Below, piece after piece: positions 1 through 8,424 of a stretch of 64,000 bases of DNA (position 1 is the stretch's first letter; each line of letters opens with the position of its first letter). The DNA lies in contig NZ_BCUS01000012.1 of assembly GCF_001591345.1 (NCBI RefSeq), positions 1 through 64,000 of the forward strand, given 5' to 3'. The stretch is from Variovorax boronicumulans NBRC 103145 (GTDB taxonomy: Bacteria; Pseudomonadota; Gammaproteobacteria; Burkholderiales; Burkholderiaceae_C). Under the pieces are notes generated by a model. The model saw nothing but the letters and a program-made list of their open reading frames with translations, was not told the DNA's origin and did not search any database. Both the position numbers and the translations under genes were made by a program.

Positions 1-1432
1 GTTGCTGCCGGCAGTGCTCGCCTGTGGCGCGAAGTTCGACTGACCCTGGTCGACATCAGCAATCGTCAATGCACCGCCGGTGCTCAGGTTCGGCGTCGAG
101 GCGTCCTCGTTCACCGTGCCGGTGACGACGCCGCCGATCACCGGAACGTCGTTGGTGCCGGTAATGGTCACGGTCACCACCTGGCTGGCGGTCCCGTCGG
201 AAGACACAGCAGTGAAGCTGTCGCTGATCGATTGACCAGCGGCCAGCTGCTGAATCGCTGCCTGGCCGTTGTTGGCCGTGTAGGTCCAGTTACCGCCGGC
301 CGCCAGCGTGAAGCTGCCGTAGCCGTTGCTGCCGGCGGAGCCGACCTGGGCTGTGAAGCTGGACTGGCCTGCGTCGACATCGGCGATCGTCAGCGCGCCG
401 CTGGTGCTCAGGTTCGGCGTCGAGGCATCCTCGCTCACCGCGCCGGTGGCGACGCCACCAATCACCGGCACATCGTTAGTCCCGGTGATGGTCACGGTCA
501 CCACCTGGCTGGCCGTCCCGTCGGACGAGACTGCAGTGAAGCTGTCACTGAGCGACTGACCCACGCCCAGCTGTTGAATCGCCGCCTGGCTGTTGTTGGC
601 CGTATAGGTCCAGCTGCCATCAGGCGCCAGCGTGAAGCTACCGTAGCCACTGCTACCGGCCGTGCTCGCTTGGGGCGCGAAGTTCGACTGACCCTGGTCG
701 ACATCAGCAATCGTCAACGCACCGCCGGTGCTCAGGTTCGGCGTCGAGGCATCCTCGCTGACCGTGCCGCTGGCCACCCCGCCGATCACCGGCACGTCGT
801 TGGTCCCGGTGATGGTCACGGTCACCAACTGACTGGCGGTCCCGTCGGACGAGACCGCAGTGAAGCTGTCGCTGATCGACTGACCAGCGCCCAGCTGTTG
901 GATCGCCGCCTGGCCATTGTTGGCTGTGTAGGCCCAGCTGCCGTCGGCTGCCAGCGTGAAGTTTCCGTGGCCGTTGCTGCCGGCGGTGCTCGCTTGAGGC
1001 GCGAAGTTCGACTGGCCCGCATCGACATCGGCGATCGTCAGCGCACCACTGGTGCTCAAATTCGGCGTCGAGGCATCCTCACTCACCGCACCACTGGCCA
1101 CGCCACCAATCACCGGCACGTCGTTGGTCCCGGTAATCGTCACGGTCACCACCTGGCTGGCTGTCCCGTCGGAAGACACAGCGGTGAAGCTATCGCTGAT
1201 CGACTGACCCGCGCCCAGCTGTTGGATCGCCGTCTGGCCATTGCTGGCCGTGTAGCTCCAGTTGCCATTGGCCGCCAGCGTGAAGCTGCCGTGGCCATTG
1301 CTGCCAGCAGTGCTGGCTTGAGGCGCGAAGTTCGACTGGCCCGCATCCACATCAGCGATCGTCAGCGCACCACTGGTGCTCAGGTTCGGCGCCGAGGCAT
1401 CCTCGCTCACCGCGCCGCTGGCCACACCACCG
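1..1432. repeat. Tandem 324-bp coding repeats (108-aa VCBS units)
   Basis: The marker atcaccgg, which encodes part of the ITGTND-PVIGG motif on the minus strand, recurs at 137, 461, 785, 1109 and 1433, exactly 324 bp apart each time. This gives four full units plus a partial unit reaching the left edge. Units differ by scattered, mostly silent changes. Each encodes a segment with SEDAS, PNLST, IADVD, GSFTLA, AIQQL, SDSFTA and TVTITGTND blocks. Because 324 is a multiple of three, all six frames repeat too, which creates long spurious open frames on the plus strand. The array probably continues past position 1. Confidence 0.95.
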
Positions 1433-2994
1433 ATCACCGGCACATCGTTGGTCCCGGTCACCGTCACAGTGATCTGCTGATTGACCGTGCCGCCGTGGCC
1501 GTCGTCGATGCTGACGGTGAAGGTCTCCGTCGCCGTCTGGCCCTGGGCCAGATGCTGCGTGGCCGCGTTGGCGACGCTGTAGTTCCAGCTCACCGTGCCG
1601 TCGCCCGCGCCCGTGGCCGCATCGCTGACACCCGCCGTCAACACCCCGCCCAGGGTGTTGCCTGAACCGGCCGCCACGCTGATGCCGTGCGCATCGCTGA
1701 GGTCCACGTCGTCGAAGGTGATCGTGCCGCTGTCGCTCAGGGTCGGCGTCGCCGCATCCTCGGTCACCGCCGCGGCGGCATCGGCCGCGCCGATCGTCGG
1801 CGCGTCGTTGGTGCCGGTGATGCTCACGTCGATCTGCCGGGTGACGACGCCGCCGTGCTGGTCGTTCACGGTGATGGTGAAGCTCTCGACCCGGGTCTGG
1901 CCCGCGGCCAGGTATTCGACGGCCGTGGCGTTCACGGTGTAGGTCCAGGTGAGCTGGCCGCCCGTGCCGGTCCCCGTGGTGTCGGCGTTCTTGACCGCCG
2001 TCAGGCTGCCCAGCACGCTGCCGACCGGCGTGCCGGTGGCACTCACCAGGTGCACGTCGCTCAGGTCCAGGTCGCTGAAGCCGATGACGCCGCTGTCGCT
2101 CAGCGTGCCCACCGGCGCGGCCTGCTCGCTCACCGCGCCCACCAGGTCCTGGGCTGTGATCACCGGACCATCGTTGCTGCCGGTGATGGTGATGGTCACC
2201 GTGGCCAGTCCCGTCCCGCCATCGGCGTCCTTCACCTCGTAGCTGAAGGTGTCGGTGGCGCTCTCGCCCGCTGCCAGGTACTGGAAAGCGGCTGCATGAG
2301 GCTGGTACTGGAAATACCAGGTCGACGGATCGCCCATCGCCGGCTGAACGAGCGTCGCCGTCCCGTGGGCCGGCCCCGAGGCCAGCGCCAGGCTCTTGAC
2401 CAGGTCGGGGACCAGGTCGTTCTGCAGCACATGGATCTGGATCCCCGGGCCGTCTTCGGTCGTCGCGACCGCATCGCCCAGCGCCTTGACCGCCTCGTTG
2501 GCCGGATTCACCTCGACCCCGTCCACGAGGACTCTCAAGGTTTCGGTCATCTGGACGGTCAGCGTGGACGACCCGAAGCTGAAAACGAAATCGCTGGCCG
2601 AGCCGTTGGACACCTCACCGGTCCTGGCATTGGTCACTGCCGCAAGATGGGCCAGGTAGGCGGCGATCTGCGTCTGGGTGGAAGACTCCAGCCACTGCGC
2701 CCTCGTGAACAGGAGCTGGAGCGTATCGACACCCGCCCCGCCCGTGTACACGTCTTTGGTGCCCGCCGCGATGTTTTCGCTGACGTTGTAGATCAGGGTG
2801 TCGTTCCCCGATCCCCCGTTGAGCTGGTCGCTGCCGCTGCCGCCATCGAGCGTGTCGTCTCCCGCGCCACCATTCAATGAATCGTTCCCGGCTCCGCCGT
2901 AGACGCTGTCGTCCCCGTTGCCGCTGTTGATGGTGTCGCTGCCGGCCGTGCCGGTGAGAAGGTCGTTGCCGTTGGAGCCGGTGATCGCGGTCAT
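1..2994 (-). CDS. Giant RTX/VCBS-repeat secreted protein, 5' part (runs off left edge)
   Basis: At least 998 codons are open from an ATG at 2994 to the window edge, with an AAGGA ribosome binding site 5 nt upstream. There is no Sec signal peptide. Residues 1 to about 75 are glycine- and aspartate-rich RTX nonapeptides of the GGAGNDSL type, which in known families bind calcium. About residues 175-280, 281-395 and 396-520 are three diverged VCBS/cadherin-like Ig domains, each ending in the ITGTND-type motif. From residue 521 the protein consists of nearly identical 108-residue units. By family this is probably a type I-secreted surface adhesin or biofilm protein; the C-terminal secretion signal and the transporter genes would lie outside the window. 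RTX repeats are usually C-terminal, so their N-terminal position is unusual. The function itself is inferred. Confidence 0.85.
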   Translation of the reverse strand, partial: MTAITGSNGNDLLTGTAGSDTINSGNGDDSVYGGAGNDSLNGGAGDDTLDGGSGSDQLNGGSGNDTLIYNVSENIAAGTKDVYTGGAGVDTLQLLFTRAQWLESSTQTQIAAYLAHLAAVTNARTGEVSNGSASDFVFSFGSSTLTVQMTETLRVLVDGVEVNPANEAVKALGDAVATTEDGPGIQIHVLQNDLVPDLVKSLALASGPAHGTATLVQPAMGDPSTWYFQYQPHAAAFQYLAAGESATDTFSYEVKDADGGTGLATVTITITGSNDGPVITAQDLVGAVSEQAAPVGTLSDSGVIGFSDLDLSDVHLVSATGTPVGSVLGSLTAVKNADTTGTGTGGQLTWTYTVNATAVEYLAAGQTRVESFTITVNDQHGGVVTRQIDVSITGTNDAPTIGAADAAAAVTEDAATPTLSDSGTITFDDVDLSDAHGISVAAGSGNTLGGVLTAGVSDAATGAGDGTVSWNYSVANAATQHLAQGQTATETFTVSIDDGHGGTVNQQITVTVTGTNDVPVIGGVASGAVSEDASAPNLSTSGALTIADVDAGQSNFAPQASTAGSNGHGSFTLAANGNWSYTASNGQTAIQQLGAGQSISDSFTAVSSDGTASQVVTVTITGTNDVPVIGGVASGAVSEDASTPNLSTSGALTIADVDAGQSNFAPQASTAGSNGHGNFTLAADGSWAYTANNGQAAIQQLGAGQSISDSFTAVSSDGTASQLVTVTITGTNDVPVIGGVASGTVSEDASTPNLSTGGALTIADVDQGQSNFAPQASTAGSSGYGSFTLAPDGSWTYTANNSQAAIQQLGVGQSLSDSFTAVSSDGTASQVVTVTITGTNDVPVIGGVATGAVSEDASTPNLSTSGALTIADVDAGQSSFTAQVGSAGSNGYGSFTLAAGGNWTYTANNGQAAIQQLAAGQSISDSFTAVSSDGTASQVVTVTITGTNDVPVIGGVVTGTVNEDASTPNLSTGGALTIADVDQGQSNFAPQASTAGSN

Positions 2995-3225
2995 GTGCGT
3001 CCTTGGTGAGCGCCGAAAGGCCGGCGCATGCCTGTCCCACGCTGCAGTTCGTGTTCTTTTTTTTGTTTTTGTTTGCAAATTAGATCGCGCCAGCGACGCG
3101 GGCACATGGAAGAAATGCCCTTTCCTTCCTGGGCGATAAGTACCGGGACGATCTGAAAAAGCCTGGTACTTCTGTCCTGCCTGAGCCTCCGCACGCGCGG
3201 GCATGGCCCCTATTTCGTCAGCCGG
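2995..3225. other. Upstream region of the RTX/VCBS gene
   Basis: This 231-bp stretch has no supported gene. It holds the AAGGA ribosome binding site (3000-3004), a T-rich tract on the plus strand at 3055-3072 that makes an A-rich leader on the coding strand, and the inverted repeat listed separately. No convincing -35/-10 pair is visible on the minus strand. Base composition is clearly more AT-rich than the flanking genes, as expected of a regulatory region. Confidence 0.5.
3138..3171. promoter_or_regulatory. Inverted repeat upstream of the RTX/VCBS gene, possible operator
   Basis: AAGTACCGGG (3138-3147) is mirrored by CCTGGTACTT (3162-3171), a 10-bp inverted repeat with one imperfect pair. 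The arm centres lie 24 bp apart, a bit over two helical turns. It sits about 145-175 bp upstream of the start codon and is not followed by a T run, so it resembles a protein binding site more than a terminator. The regulator is unknown. Confidence 0.4.
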
Positions 3226-3253
3226 ATAAAAAAGAGCTCGCCGAAGCGAGCTC
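3226..3253 (-). terminator. Second rho-independent terminator behind tatC
   Basis: A perfect 8-bp stem, GAGCTCGC (3234-3241) with GCGAGCTC (3246-3253) and a 4-nt loop, is followed on the minus strand by six T residues (3228-3233). It lies about 60 bp beyond the first tatC terminator and separates the his-tat operon from the RTX/VCBS gene. Confidence 0.8.
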
Positions 3254-3311
3254 AATGATTGCGTTGATTGAGGAATGTCCTGTGCATCAGCCAGACAGGT
3301 CCGACAGCAAC

Positions 3312-3336
3312 AAAAAAGCGGCCCGAGGGCCGCTTT
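3312..3336 (-). terminator. Rho-independent terminator of the his-tat operon
   Basis: AAAGCGGCCC (3315-3324) pairs with GGGCCGCTTT (3327-3336), giving a strong GC stem with a T run on the minus strand side (3312-3317). It lies 46 bp past the tatC stop codon. The plus-strand side is also T-rich, so it may work in both directions. Confidence 0.88.
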
Positions 3337-3381
3337 CGTTTTGGGCCCGCCGCTGGTGCGAGGCCGACCGATCCGGGGGGA

Positions 3382-4200
3382 TCAGGAACTGCCGGAAGAC
3401 CCCGAACCCGCGCTCTCTTCCTCACCCTCGGGCGCCTTGCCCGTTCCTGCGAAGTAGCGCGCCCCGATGATCCCCACCTCGTACAGCAGGCACATCGGCA
3501 CCGCCAGCGCCAGCTGCGACACCACGTCGGGCGGCGTGAGCACCGCGGCCACCACGAAGGCGATCACGATGAAGTAGCCGCGGAACGAGCGCAGCTTCTC
3601 GATGGTGACCATCTCGAAGCGCACCAGCAGCATCACCACGATCGGCACCTGGAAGGCCACGCCGAAGGCGATGTACAGCGACAGGATGGCCTCGACGTAC
3701 GACGAGATGTCGGGCGTGGCCGCCACCGCCGCGGGCGTGAACTTCTGGATGAAGCCGAACATCTTGTCCAGCACGAACAGCTGCACGAAGGCGATGCCGC
3801 CGTAGGCCAGCACGCTGCCGAAGAAGATCAGCGGCAGGGCAAAGCGCTTCTCGTGGCTGTACAGGCCCGGCGCGACGAACATCCAGGCCTGGTACATGAG
3901 CCAGGGCAGCGCCAGCAGCACGGCCGCCATCATCAGCACCTTGAGCGGCACGAAGAACGGCGAGAACACGCCGATGGCGATCAGCTTGGCGTCCGGCGGC
4001 ATGTGCGCGCGGATCGGCATGGCGATGATGTCCATGAGCCCGCTCGGACCGGGCCAGATCGCCAGCAGCACGCCCGCGACCACCAGGCCGTAGACGCAGT
4101 ACAGCAGCCGGTCCCGAAGCTCGACCAGGTGCTGCACGAACGGCTGCTCGGTGCCCGCCAGCTCGTCTTCTTCTTTGTTCTTGTTGTCGGAATCGGCCAT
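3382..4200 (-). CDS. tatC: Sec-independent translocase subunit TatC
   Basis: The 272-residue protein is the substrate receptor of the twin-arginine translocase in the inner membrane. It has the six-helix TatC layout, with the conserved N-terminal stretch HLVELRDRLL (about residues 24-33), the SPFFVPLK block before the second hydrophobic pair and the LTPPDVVSQL block before the last helices. The C-terminus is a low-complexity acidic and Gly/Ser tail, EEESAGSGSSGSS. It lies 73 bp downstream of tatB and is the last gene of the operon. The ATG start is unambiguous. MsrP, encoded in the same window, carries a twin-arginine signal and is a likely client. Confidence 0.97.
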   Translation of the reverse strand: MADSDNKNKEEDELAGTEQPFVQHLVELRDRLLYCVYGLVVAGVLLAIWPGPSGLMDIIAMPIRAHMPPDAKLIAIGVFSPFFVPLKVLMMAAVLLALPWLMYQAWMFVAPGLYSHEKRFALPLIFFGSVLAYGGIAFVQLFVLDKMFGFIQKFTPAAVAATPDISSYVEAILSLYIAFGVAFQVPIVVMLLVRFEMVTIEKLRSFRGYFIVIAFVVAAVLTPPDVVSQLALAVPMCLLYEVGIIGARYFAGTGKAPEGEEESAGSGSSGSS

Positions 4201-4273
4201 GGGAGGGGAGAAAGCGTGGGAGAAGACACAGGCGCACTGGGCGCCCGGGAACGCCGCGGGGCGTGCGCGTGCG

Positions 4274-4735
4274 TCAGTTGATCTTGTGGGGGCGGAAGCG
4301 GGCGACCCGCGCCGCGCCCGACAGCGCCTTGGTGCGCACGCCGTTGCGCGCCTTGTACCAATTCGGCGTGGCGCCCTGCTTCAGGCGCCAGTTCTTGCGG
4401 GGGTGCCTGTATTCGGGCACCGCCTGCTCGGGCTCGGCCAGTGCCGACAGGGTGTCGCCGGACGCGCCGGAAAACTGCTTCTCGAACTCGCTGGCGCCAG
4501 TGTGGATGCTGTGCTCCACGTCGCGCGCCGCGTCCTCGACCGTGGTCTTCATCTTGCGGAGCTCGTCGAGCTCCATCGAACGGTTGACTTCGGCCTTGAC
4601 GTCGTTCACATAGCGCTGCGCCTTGCCGAGCAGGGCGCCCACCGTGCGTGCAACGCGCGGCAGCTTCTCCGGCCCGATCACGATCAGCGCCACGACGCCG
4701 ATGAGCGCCAGCTTCTCAATGCCGAGGTCGATCAC
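4274..4735 (-). CDS. tatB: Twin-arginine translocase subunit TatB
   Basis: This 153-residue protein has one N-terminal membrane helix (about residues 5-21, [18 protein letters not shown]) carrying the GPEKLP hinge typical of TatB. An amphipathic helix and a long charged cytoplasmic tail follow. TatB and TatC together bind twin-arginine signal peptides. The start is GTG at 4735, 19 bp after the tatA stop codon. The Lys/Arg-rich C-terminal third is poorly conserved in the family. Confidence 0.95.
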   Translation of the reverse strand: MIDLGIEKLALIGVVALIVIGPEKLPRVARTVGALLGKAQRYVNDVKAEVNRSMELDELRKMKTTVEDAARDVEHSIHTGASEFEKQFSGASGDTLSALAEPEQAVPEYRHPRKNWRLKQGATPNWYKARNGVRTKALSGAARVARFRPHKIN

Positions 4736-4754
4736 GGATGTGTGCCTGCGGTGC

Positions 4755-5003
4755 TCAGGACTTCTGGCGCGCTTCGACGTCGATCGTCGACTTGTCGCTG
4801 TTGGCCGGCTGGCCGGTCACTTGTTGCGTGGGGGCCGACGTGGTGGAGGCATCGGGGGAGGCCGAGCCGTCCTTCATGCCGTCCTTGAAGCCCTTGACGG
4901 CGCCACCGAGATCCGAACCCATGTTCCGCAGCTTCTTGGTGCCGAAGATCATGACCACGACGAGCAGCACGATCAGCCAGTGCCAGATGGAAAAAGAACC
5001 CAT
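4755..5003 (-). CDS. tatA: Twin-arginine translocase subunit TatA
   Basis: An 82-residue single-pass protein that forms the Tat pore. It begins [20 protein letters not shown], with the [10 protein letters not shown] hinge directly after the helix and an amphipathic segment, then a Ser/Ala/Gln-rich tail. A clear GGAG ribosome binding site lies about 7 nt before the ATG. The order tatA-tatB-tatC is intact, with hinT 65 bp upstream. Confidence 0.96.
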   Translation of the reverse strand: MGSFSIWHWLIVLLVVVMIFGTKKLRNMGSDLGGAVKGFKDGMKDGSASPDASTTSAPTQQVTGQPANSDKSTIDVEARQKS

Positions 5004-5068
5004 GGAGAACTCCTAAGAATGTGTCCGATTTTAGTCGGGGGGAATGTGACAGTTTGGCTTAACCCTGC

Positions 5069-5428
5069 TCAGCCGCGAAGCCAGGGGCGGGGGCCGCCCA
5101 TGACGTGCACATGGAGATGGTGAACCTCCTGCCCGCCTTCGGCGCCGGTGTTCACGACGACCCGGTAGCCGCCGTCCGGATAGGGCCGGCAGCCCTGCTC
5201 CAGCGCCAGCTGGGGGGCCAGCGTCATGATCTTGCCCATGAGCGCCGAATCCTCGGGCGTGAGCTGGGCCATCGAGGCGATGTGCTTCTTGGGCACCAGC
5301 ATGAAATGCACGGGCGCCCAGGGGGCGATGTCGTGGAAACCGAACAGGTCGTCGTCTTCGTAGACCTTGCGCGAGGGGATCTTGCCTTCGATGATTTTGC
5401 AGAAGACGCAGTTCGGATCAGATGACAT
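5069..5428 (-). CDS. hinT: HIT-family purine nucleotide phosphoramidase (HinT)
   Basis: The 119-residue protein carries the histidine triad HHLHVHVMGG near its C-terminus (about residues 103-112), the signature of the HIT hydrolases. These cleave AMP-lysine and related phosphoramidates in the cytoplasm. The N-terminus CVFCKIIEGKIPS is the usual HinT start. It overlaps the end of the DUF4870 gene by 11 bp, so it is probably translated from the same message. Placement between hisE and tatA is common in Burkholderiales. Confidence 0.95.
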   Translation of the reverse strand: MSSDPNCVFCKIIEGKIPSRKVYEDDDLFGFHDIAPWAPVHFMLVPKKHIASMAQLTPEDSALMGKIMTLAPQLALEQGCRPYPDGGYRVVVNTGAEGGQEVHHLHVHVMGGPRPWLRG

Positions 5429-5807
5429 CTTTGGGTTCCATGGGACGGCCGTCGTTCATCCGGATCATGCCCTTCACGATCCGGTAGAGGAACCACAGCG
5501 AAATCAGGCTCCAGGCGATCCAGCCCGGCACGAACAGCAGCAGCCAGAGCCACGAGGTGACGATGTACAGCAGGCCGGCCCACAGCACCGAGCGGATGCG
5601 CCAGCTGAAGTGCGAGGCCTGCCAGGTGCCGGCCGCGTCGTCGCGCTTCACGAAATCGATCAGCAGGGCGATGAGCAGCAGCAGCACGGAGGCCTGCGCG
5701 CCCGGCACGACCGCGCCGATGGCCACGATCAGGTGCAGCACGTAGCTGACCCAGCCCCAGGTCTTGAGGGAGTCGTCGGGTTCCACGTTCACGATGTCAT
5801 TGGCCAT
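5418..5807 (-). CDS. DUF4870-type small membrane protein
   Basis: A 129-residue protein with about three hydrophobic segments (roughly residues 15-50, 72-92 and 94-112). The pattern SYVLHLIVAIG followed by a cytoplasmic stretch matches small DUF4870/Tic20-like membrane proteins. Its role is not known. It starts with ATG 25 bp after hisE and runs 11 bp into hinT, so it belongs to the his-tat transcript. Nothing points to a role in histidine synthesis; the link may be only positional. Confidence 0.8.
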   Translation of the reverse strand: MANDIVNVEPDDSLKTWGWVSYVLHLIVAIGAVVPGAQASVLLLLIALLIDFVKRDDAAGTWQASHFSWRIRSVLWAGLLYIVTSWLWLLLFVPGWIAWSLISLWFLYRIVKGMIRMNDGRPMEPKDVI

Positions 5808-5832
5808 GGTCGATGCCCTTTCAATCGATCAT

Positions 5833-6222
5833 TCAGTCGTTGGAAGCTTCGCGGGCCTGCACCTTGCGCAGGGCTTTTTCCTCGATGCCGCTGGTGCCCT
5901 CGCGGCGCTCGAGCTCCGCGACGACGTCGGCCGGCGAGAAACCGTAGTGGGCCAGCGCCACCATGGTGTGGAACCACAGGTCGGCCACTTCGTTCACTAT
6001 TTTCGAGCGGTCGCCGCCGTGATCGGCGTCCTTGGCGGCCATCACGACCTCGGTGGCTTCCTCGCCGATCTTCTTGAGGAAGGCGTCGGGGCCCTTGTGC
6101 AGCAGCCGGGCGACGTAGCTCTTCTCGGGGTCGCCGCCGTTCGCGGGCAGGCGGCTCTCGAGCACCGCGGCCAGGCGGGCGAGCGCGTCGGACATATTCG
6201 AATCGTTCACTGTGGCGCTCAT
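5833..6222 (-). CDS. hisE: Phosphoribosyl-ATP pyrophosphatase HisE
   Basis: HisE hydrolyses PR-ATP to PR-AMP, the second step of histidine synthesis. The 129-residue protein shows the MazG-like helical core with [13 protein letters not shown] (about residues 51-63) and NEVADLWFH (77-85), which hold the metal-binding acidic residues. I place the start at the ATG at 6222, giving an ATGA overlap with the hisI stop codon; an ATG nine codons later is possible. The frame stays open further upstream, but only as a shadow of hisI. Confidence 0.93.
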   Translation of the reverse strand: MSATVNDSNMSDALARLAAVLESRLPANGGDPEKSYVARLLHKGPDAFLKKIGEEATEVVMAAKDADHGGDRSKIVNEVADLWFHTMVALAHYGFSPADVVAELERREGTSGIEEKALRKVQAREASND

Positions 6223-6608
6223 TTGTAGATCGACTCCGGGTCTTTCAAGACCGGTTCGACCACGGCCCACTGGCCCTTCTCGTACTTGCTGAAGAAGCAG
6301 CTGTGGCGGCCGGTGTGGCAGGCGATGCCGGGCTCGTGGCCAAGCTGGGTCACCTTGAGCAGGACGACGTCGTTGTCGCAGTCCAGGCGGATCTCGTGCA
6401 CGGTCTGCACGTGGCCCGACTCCTCGCCCTTGAACCACAGCTTGCTGCGCGAGCGACTGAAATACACCGCGCGGCCCAACTCGGCGGTCTTCTCGAGCGC
6501 CTCGCGGTTCATCCACGCGAACATGAGCACGTCGTTCGTGCCTTGTTCCTGGGCGATCACGGGCACCAACCCGTTCGCGTCCCACTTCACTTCATCGAGC
6601 CAATTCAT
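6219..6608 (-). CDS. hisI: Phosphoribosyl-AMP cyclohydrolase HisI
   Basis: HisI opens the purine ring of PR-AMP, the third step of histidine synthesis. The 129-residue protein has the zinc site motif [11 protein letters not shown] and the C-terminal [10 protein letters not shown] with its two cysteines, plus the AWMNREAL and [12 protein letters not shown] blocks. HisI and HisE are separate here, not fused as in enterobacteria. It lies 42 bp after hisF and overlaps hisE by 4 bp. Confidence 0.97.
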   Translation of the reverse strand: MNWLDEVKWDANGLVPVIAQEQGTNDVLMFAWMNREALEKTAELGRAVYFSRSRSKLWFKGEESGHVQTVHEIRLDCDNDVVLLKVTQLGHEPGIACHTGRHSCFFSKYEKGQWAVVEPVLKDPESIYK

Positions 6609-6650
6609 GGTGATATTGTCGAGGATAGGAAAAGACCCTTCCGGTCCCGC

Positions 6651-7436
<786 letters not shown>

Positions 7437-7458
7437 GGGGTGGTGAACCAGGGAGAAA

Positions 7459-8292
7459 TCAGAGAACGCAAAGCTGTTGCCAGCCCTGCCATTGGGCGCC
7501 GGGCGCCAGCACGACGGGTTCGTCGATGCGGGCCGCCTCGACGCACAGCATGTGGCGGAAGCCCTCTGGGGGCATGTCCGCGAGTGTCGCACCGAGCGCG
7601 GCGCCGGGGTTCCAGACCACGGTTTCGGTGCAGGTTTCGCTCTGGGTGATTTCGAGCGTGCCGCCGGGCTGCACCAGCCGCAGCGGCTGCGCCGGGGCGG
7701 TGTAGACGCTGTCGAACTCGGCGTCGAACTGCAGCGCGGCGGCGGTTTCGGTCTGGCGCATGTCGCGCACCGCGTCCCAGCGGGCGGCGCCCTGCAGGCC
7801 TTCGAGGCGCACCGCGGCGATGTCGTCCACGCGCAGGTAGGTGTGCAGCGCGGCCGAGAACGGCCAGGGCGCGTCGCCGGTGTTGGCCAGGGTGAGCGCG
7901 GTGCGCAGCCGGCCGGCGGCGAGCGTGGCGTCCATCCGGGCCTCGAAGGCATGCGGCCAGAGCCGGCGGGTGGCGTCGTTGTCGCGCAGCACCAGCCGCA
8001 GCGTGTCGGGCGCGCCCGAATCCTCGCGAATCCAAGGCAGATTGCGCATGAAGCCATGCTTGGGGAGCATGCCGCGCTGGTTGAACTGGGGGCAGCACAG
8101 GGGAATGCCGCCGCGGATGGCGGTTTGGCCGTCAAAAACGGCCTTCGGACTCAGATACAGTCGCTCCCCACCGCGGGCCGGGGCCCAGGAAAGCACCTGG
8201 GCGCCATGCAGCGCCACCGTCAGCGTGCTGCCATCGGCCGCCACGGCGTGCAACGCCGGCTGGCCTCGAAACTCGATCGAGCGGATATCCAT
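7459..8292 (-). CDS. D-hexose-6-phosphate mutarotase (aldose 1-epimerase family)
   Basis: A 277-residue protein of the galactose mutarotase-like superfamily, resembling YeaD. Visible landmarks are GAQVLSWAP near residue 30, the [10 protein letters not shown] segment, PKHGFMR with the catalytic-type His, ALHTYLRV with the second His, and VWNPGA near the C-terminus with the family acidic region. It interconverts alpha and beta anomers of hexose 6-phosphates in the cytoplasm. The ATG at 8292 sits 132 bp from the divergent symporter gene. It directly precedes hisF by 22 bp, so it may now supply part of the upstream transcript for hisFIE-tat. Confidence 0.88.
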   Translation of the reverse strand: MDIRSIEFRGQPALHAVAADGSTLTVALHGAQVLSWAPARGGERLYLSPKAVFDGQTAIRGGIPLCCPQFNQRGMLPKHGFMRNLPWIREDSGAPDTLRLVLRDNDATRRLWPHAFEARMDATLAAGRLRTALTLANTGDAPWPFSAALHTYLRVDDIAAVRLEGLQGAARWDAVRDMRQTETAAALQFDAEFDSVYTAPAQPLRLVQPGGTLEITQSETCTETVVWNPGAALGATLADMPPEGFRHMLCVEAARIDEPVVLAPGAQWQGWQQLCVL

Positions 8293-8424
8293 GTGAGGAA
8301 TTGTAGGCAGCCGCCGCATCCTGGCAGCAGGCCATTGCGTGCAGCCGCCTTTCTTGGATACCCTGTGCCGGGTCGGTCCCGTGCACTCGAAAAGAACCAC
8401 TCTCACACGACAAAGGGGATACGC

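Noticed and set aside
1-1432. CRISPR array
   Set aside because: Repeats are 324 bp, directly adjacent and protein-coding, without spacers or cas genes.
232-1665. Plus-strand open frame of 477 codons over the VCBS repeats
   Set aside because: It is antisense to the repeat array. Because the unit is a multiple of three, one open unit stays open in all copies. The product has no recognisable domains and there is no ribosome binding site.
3254-3311. Small RNA between the two tandem terminators
   Set aside because: Only about 58 bp separate the hairpins and no promoter is visible, so tandem termination of tatC is the simpler reading.
7477-8424. Long N-terminal extension of the symporter frame
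   Set aside because: The extension lies antisense to the mutarotase gene. The ATG at 8425 has a good ribosome binding site and gives the normal family length.
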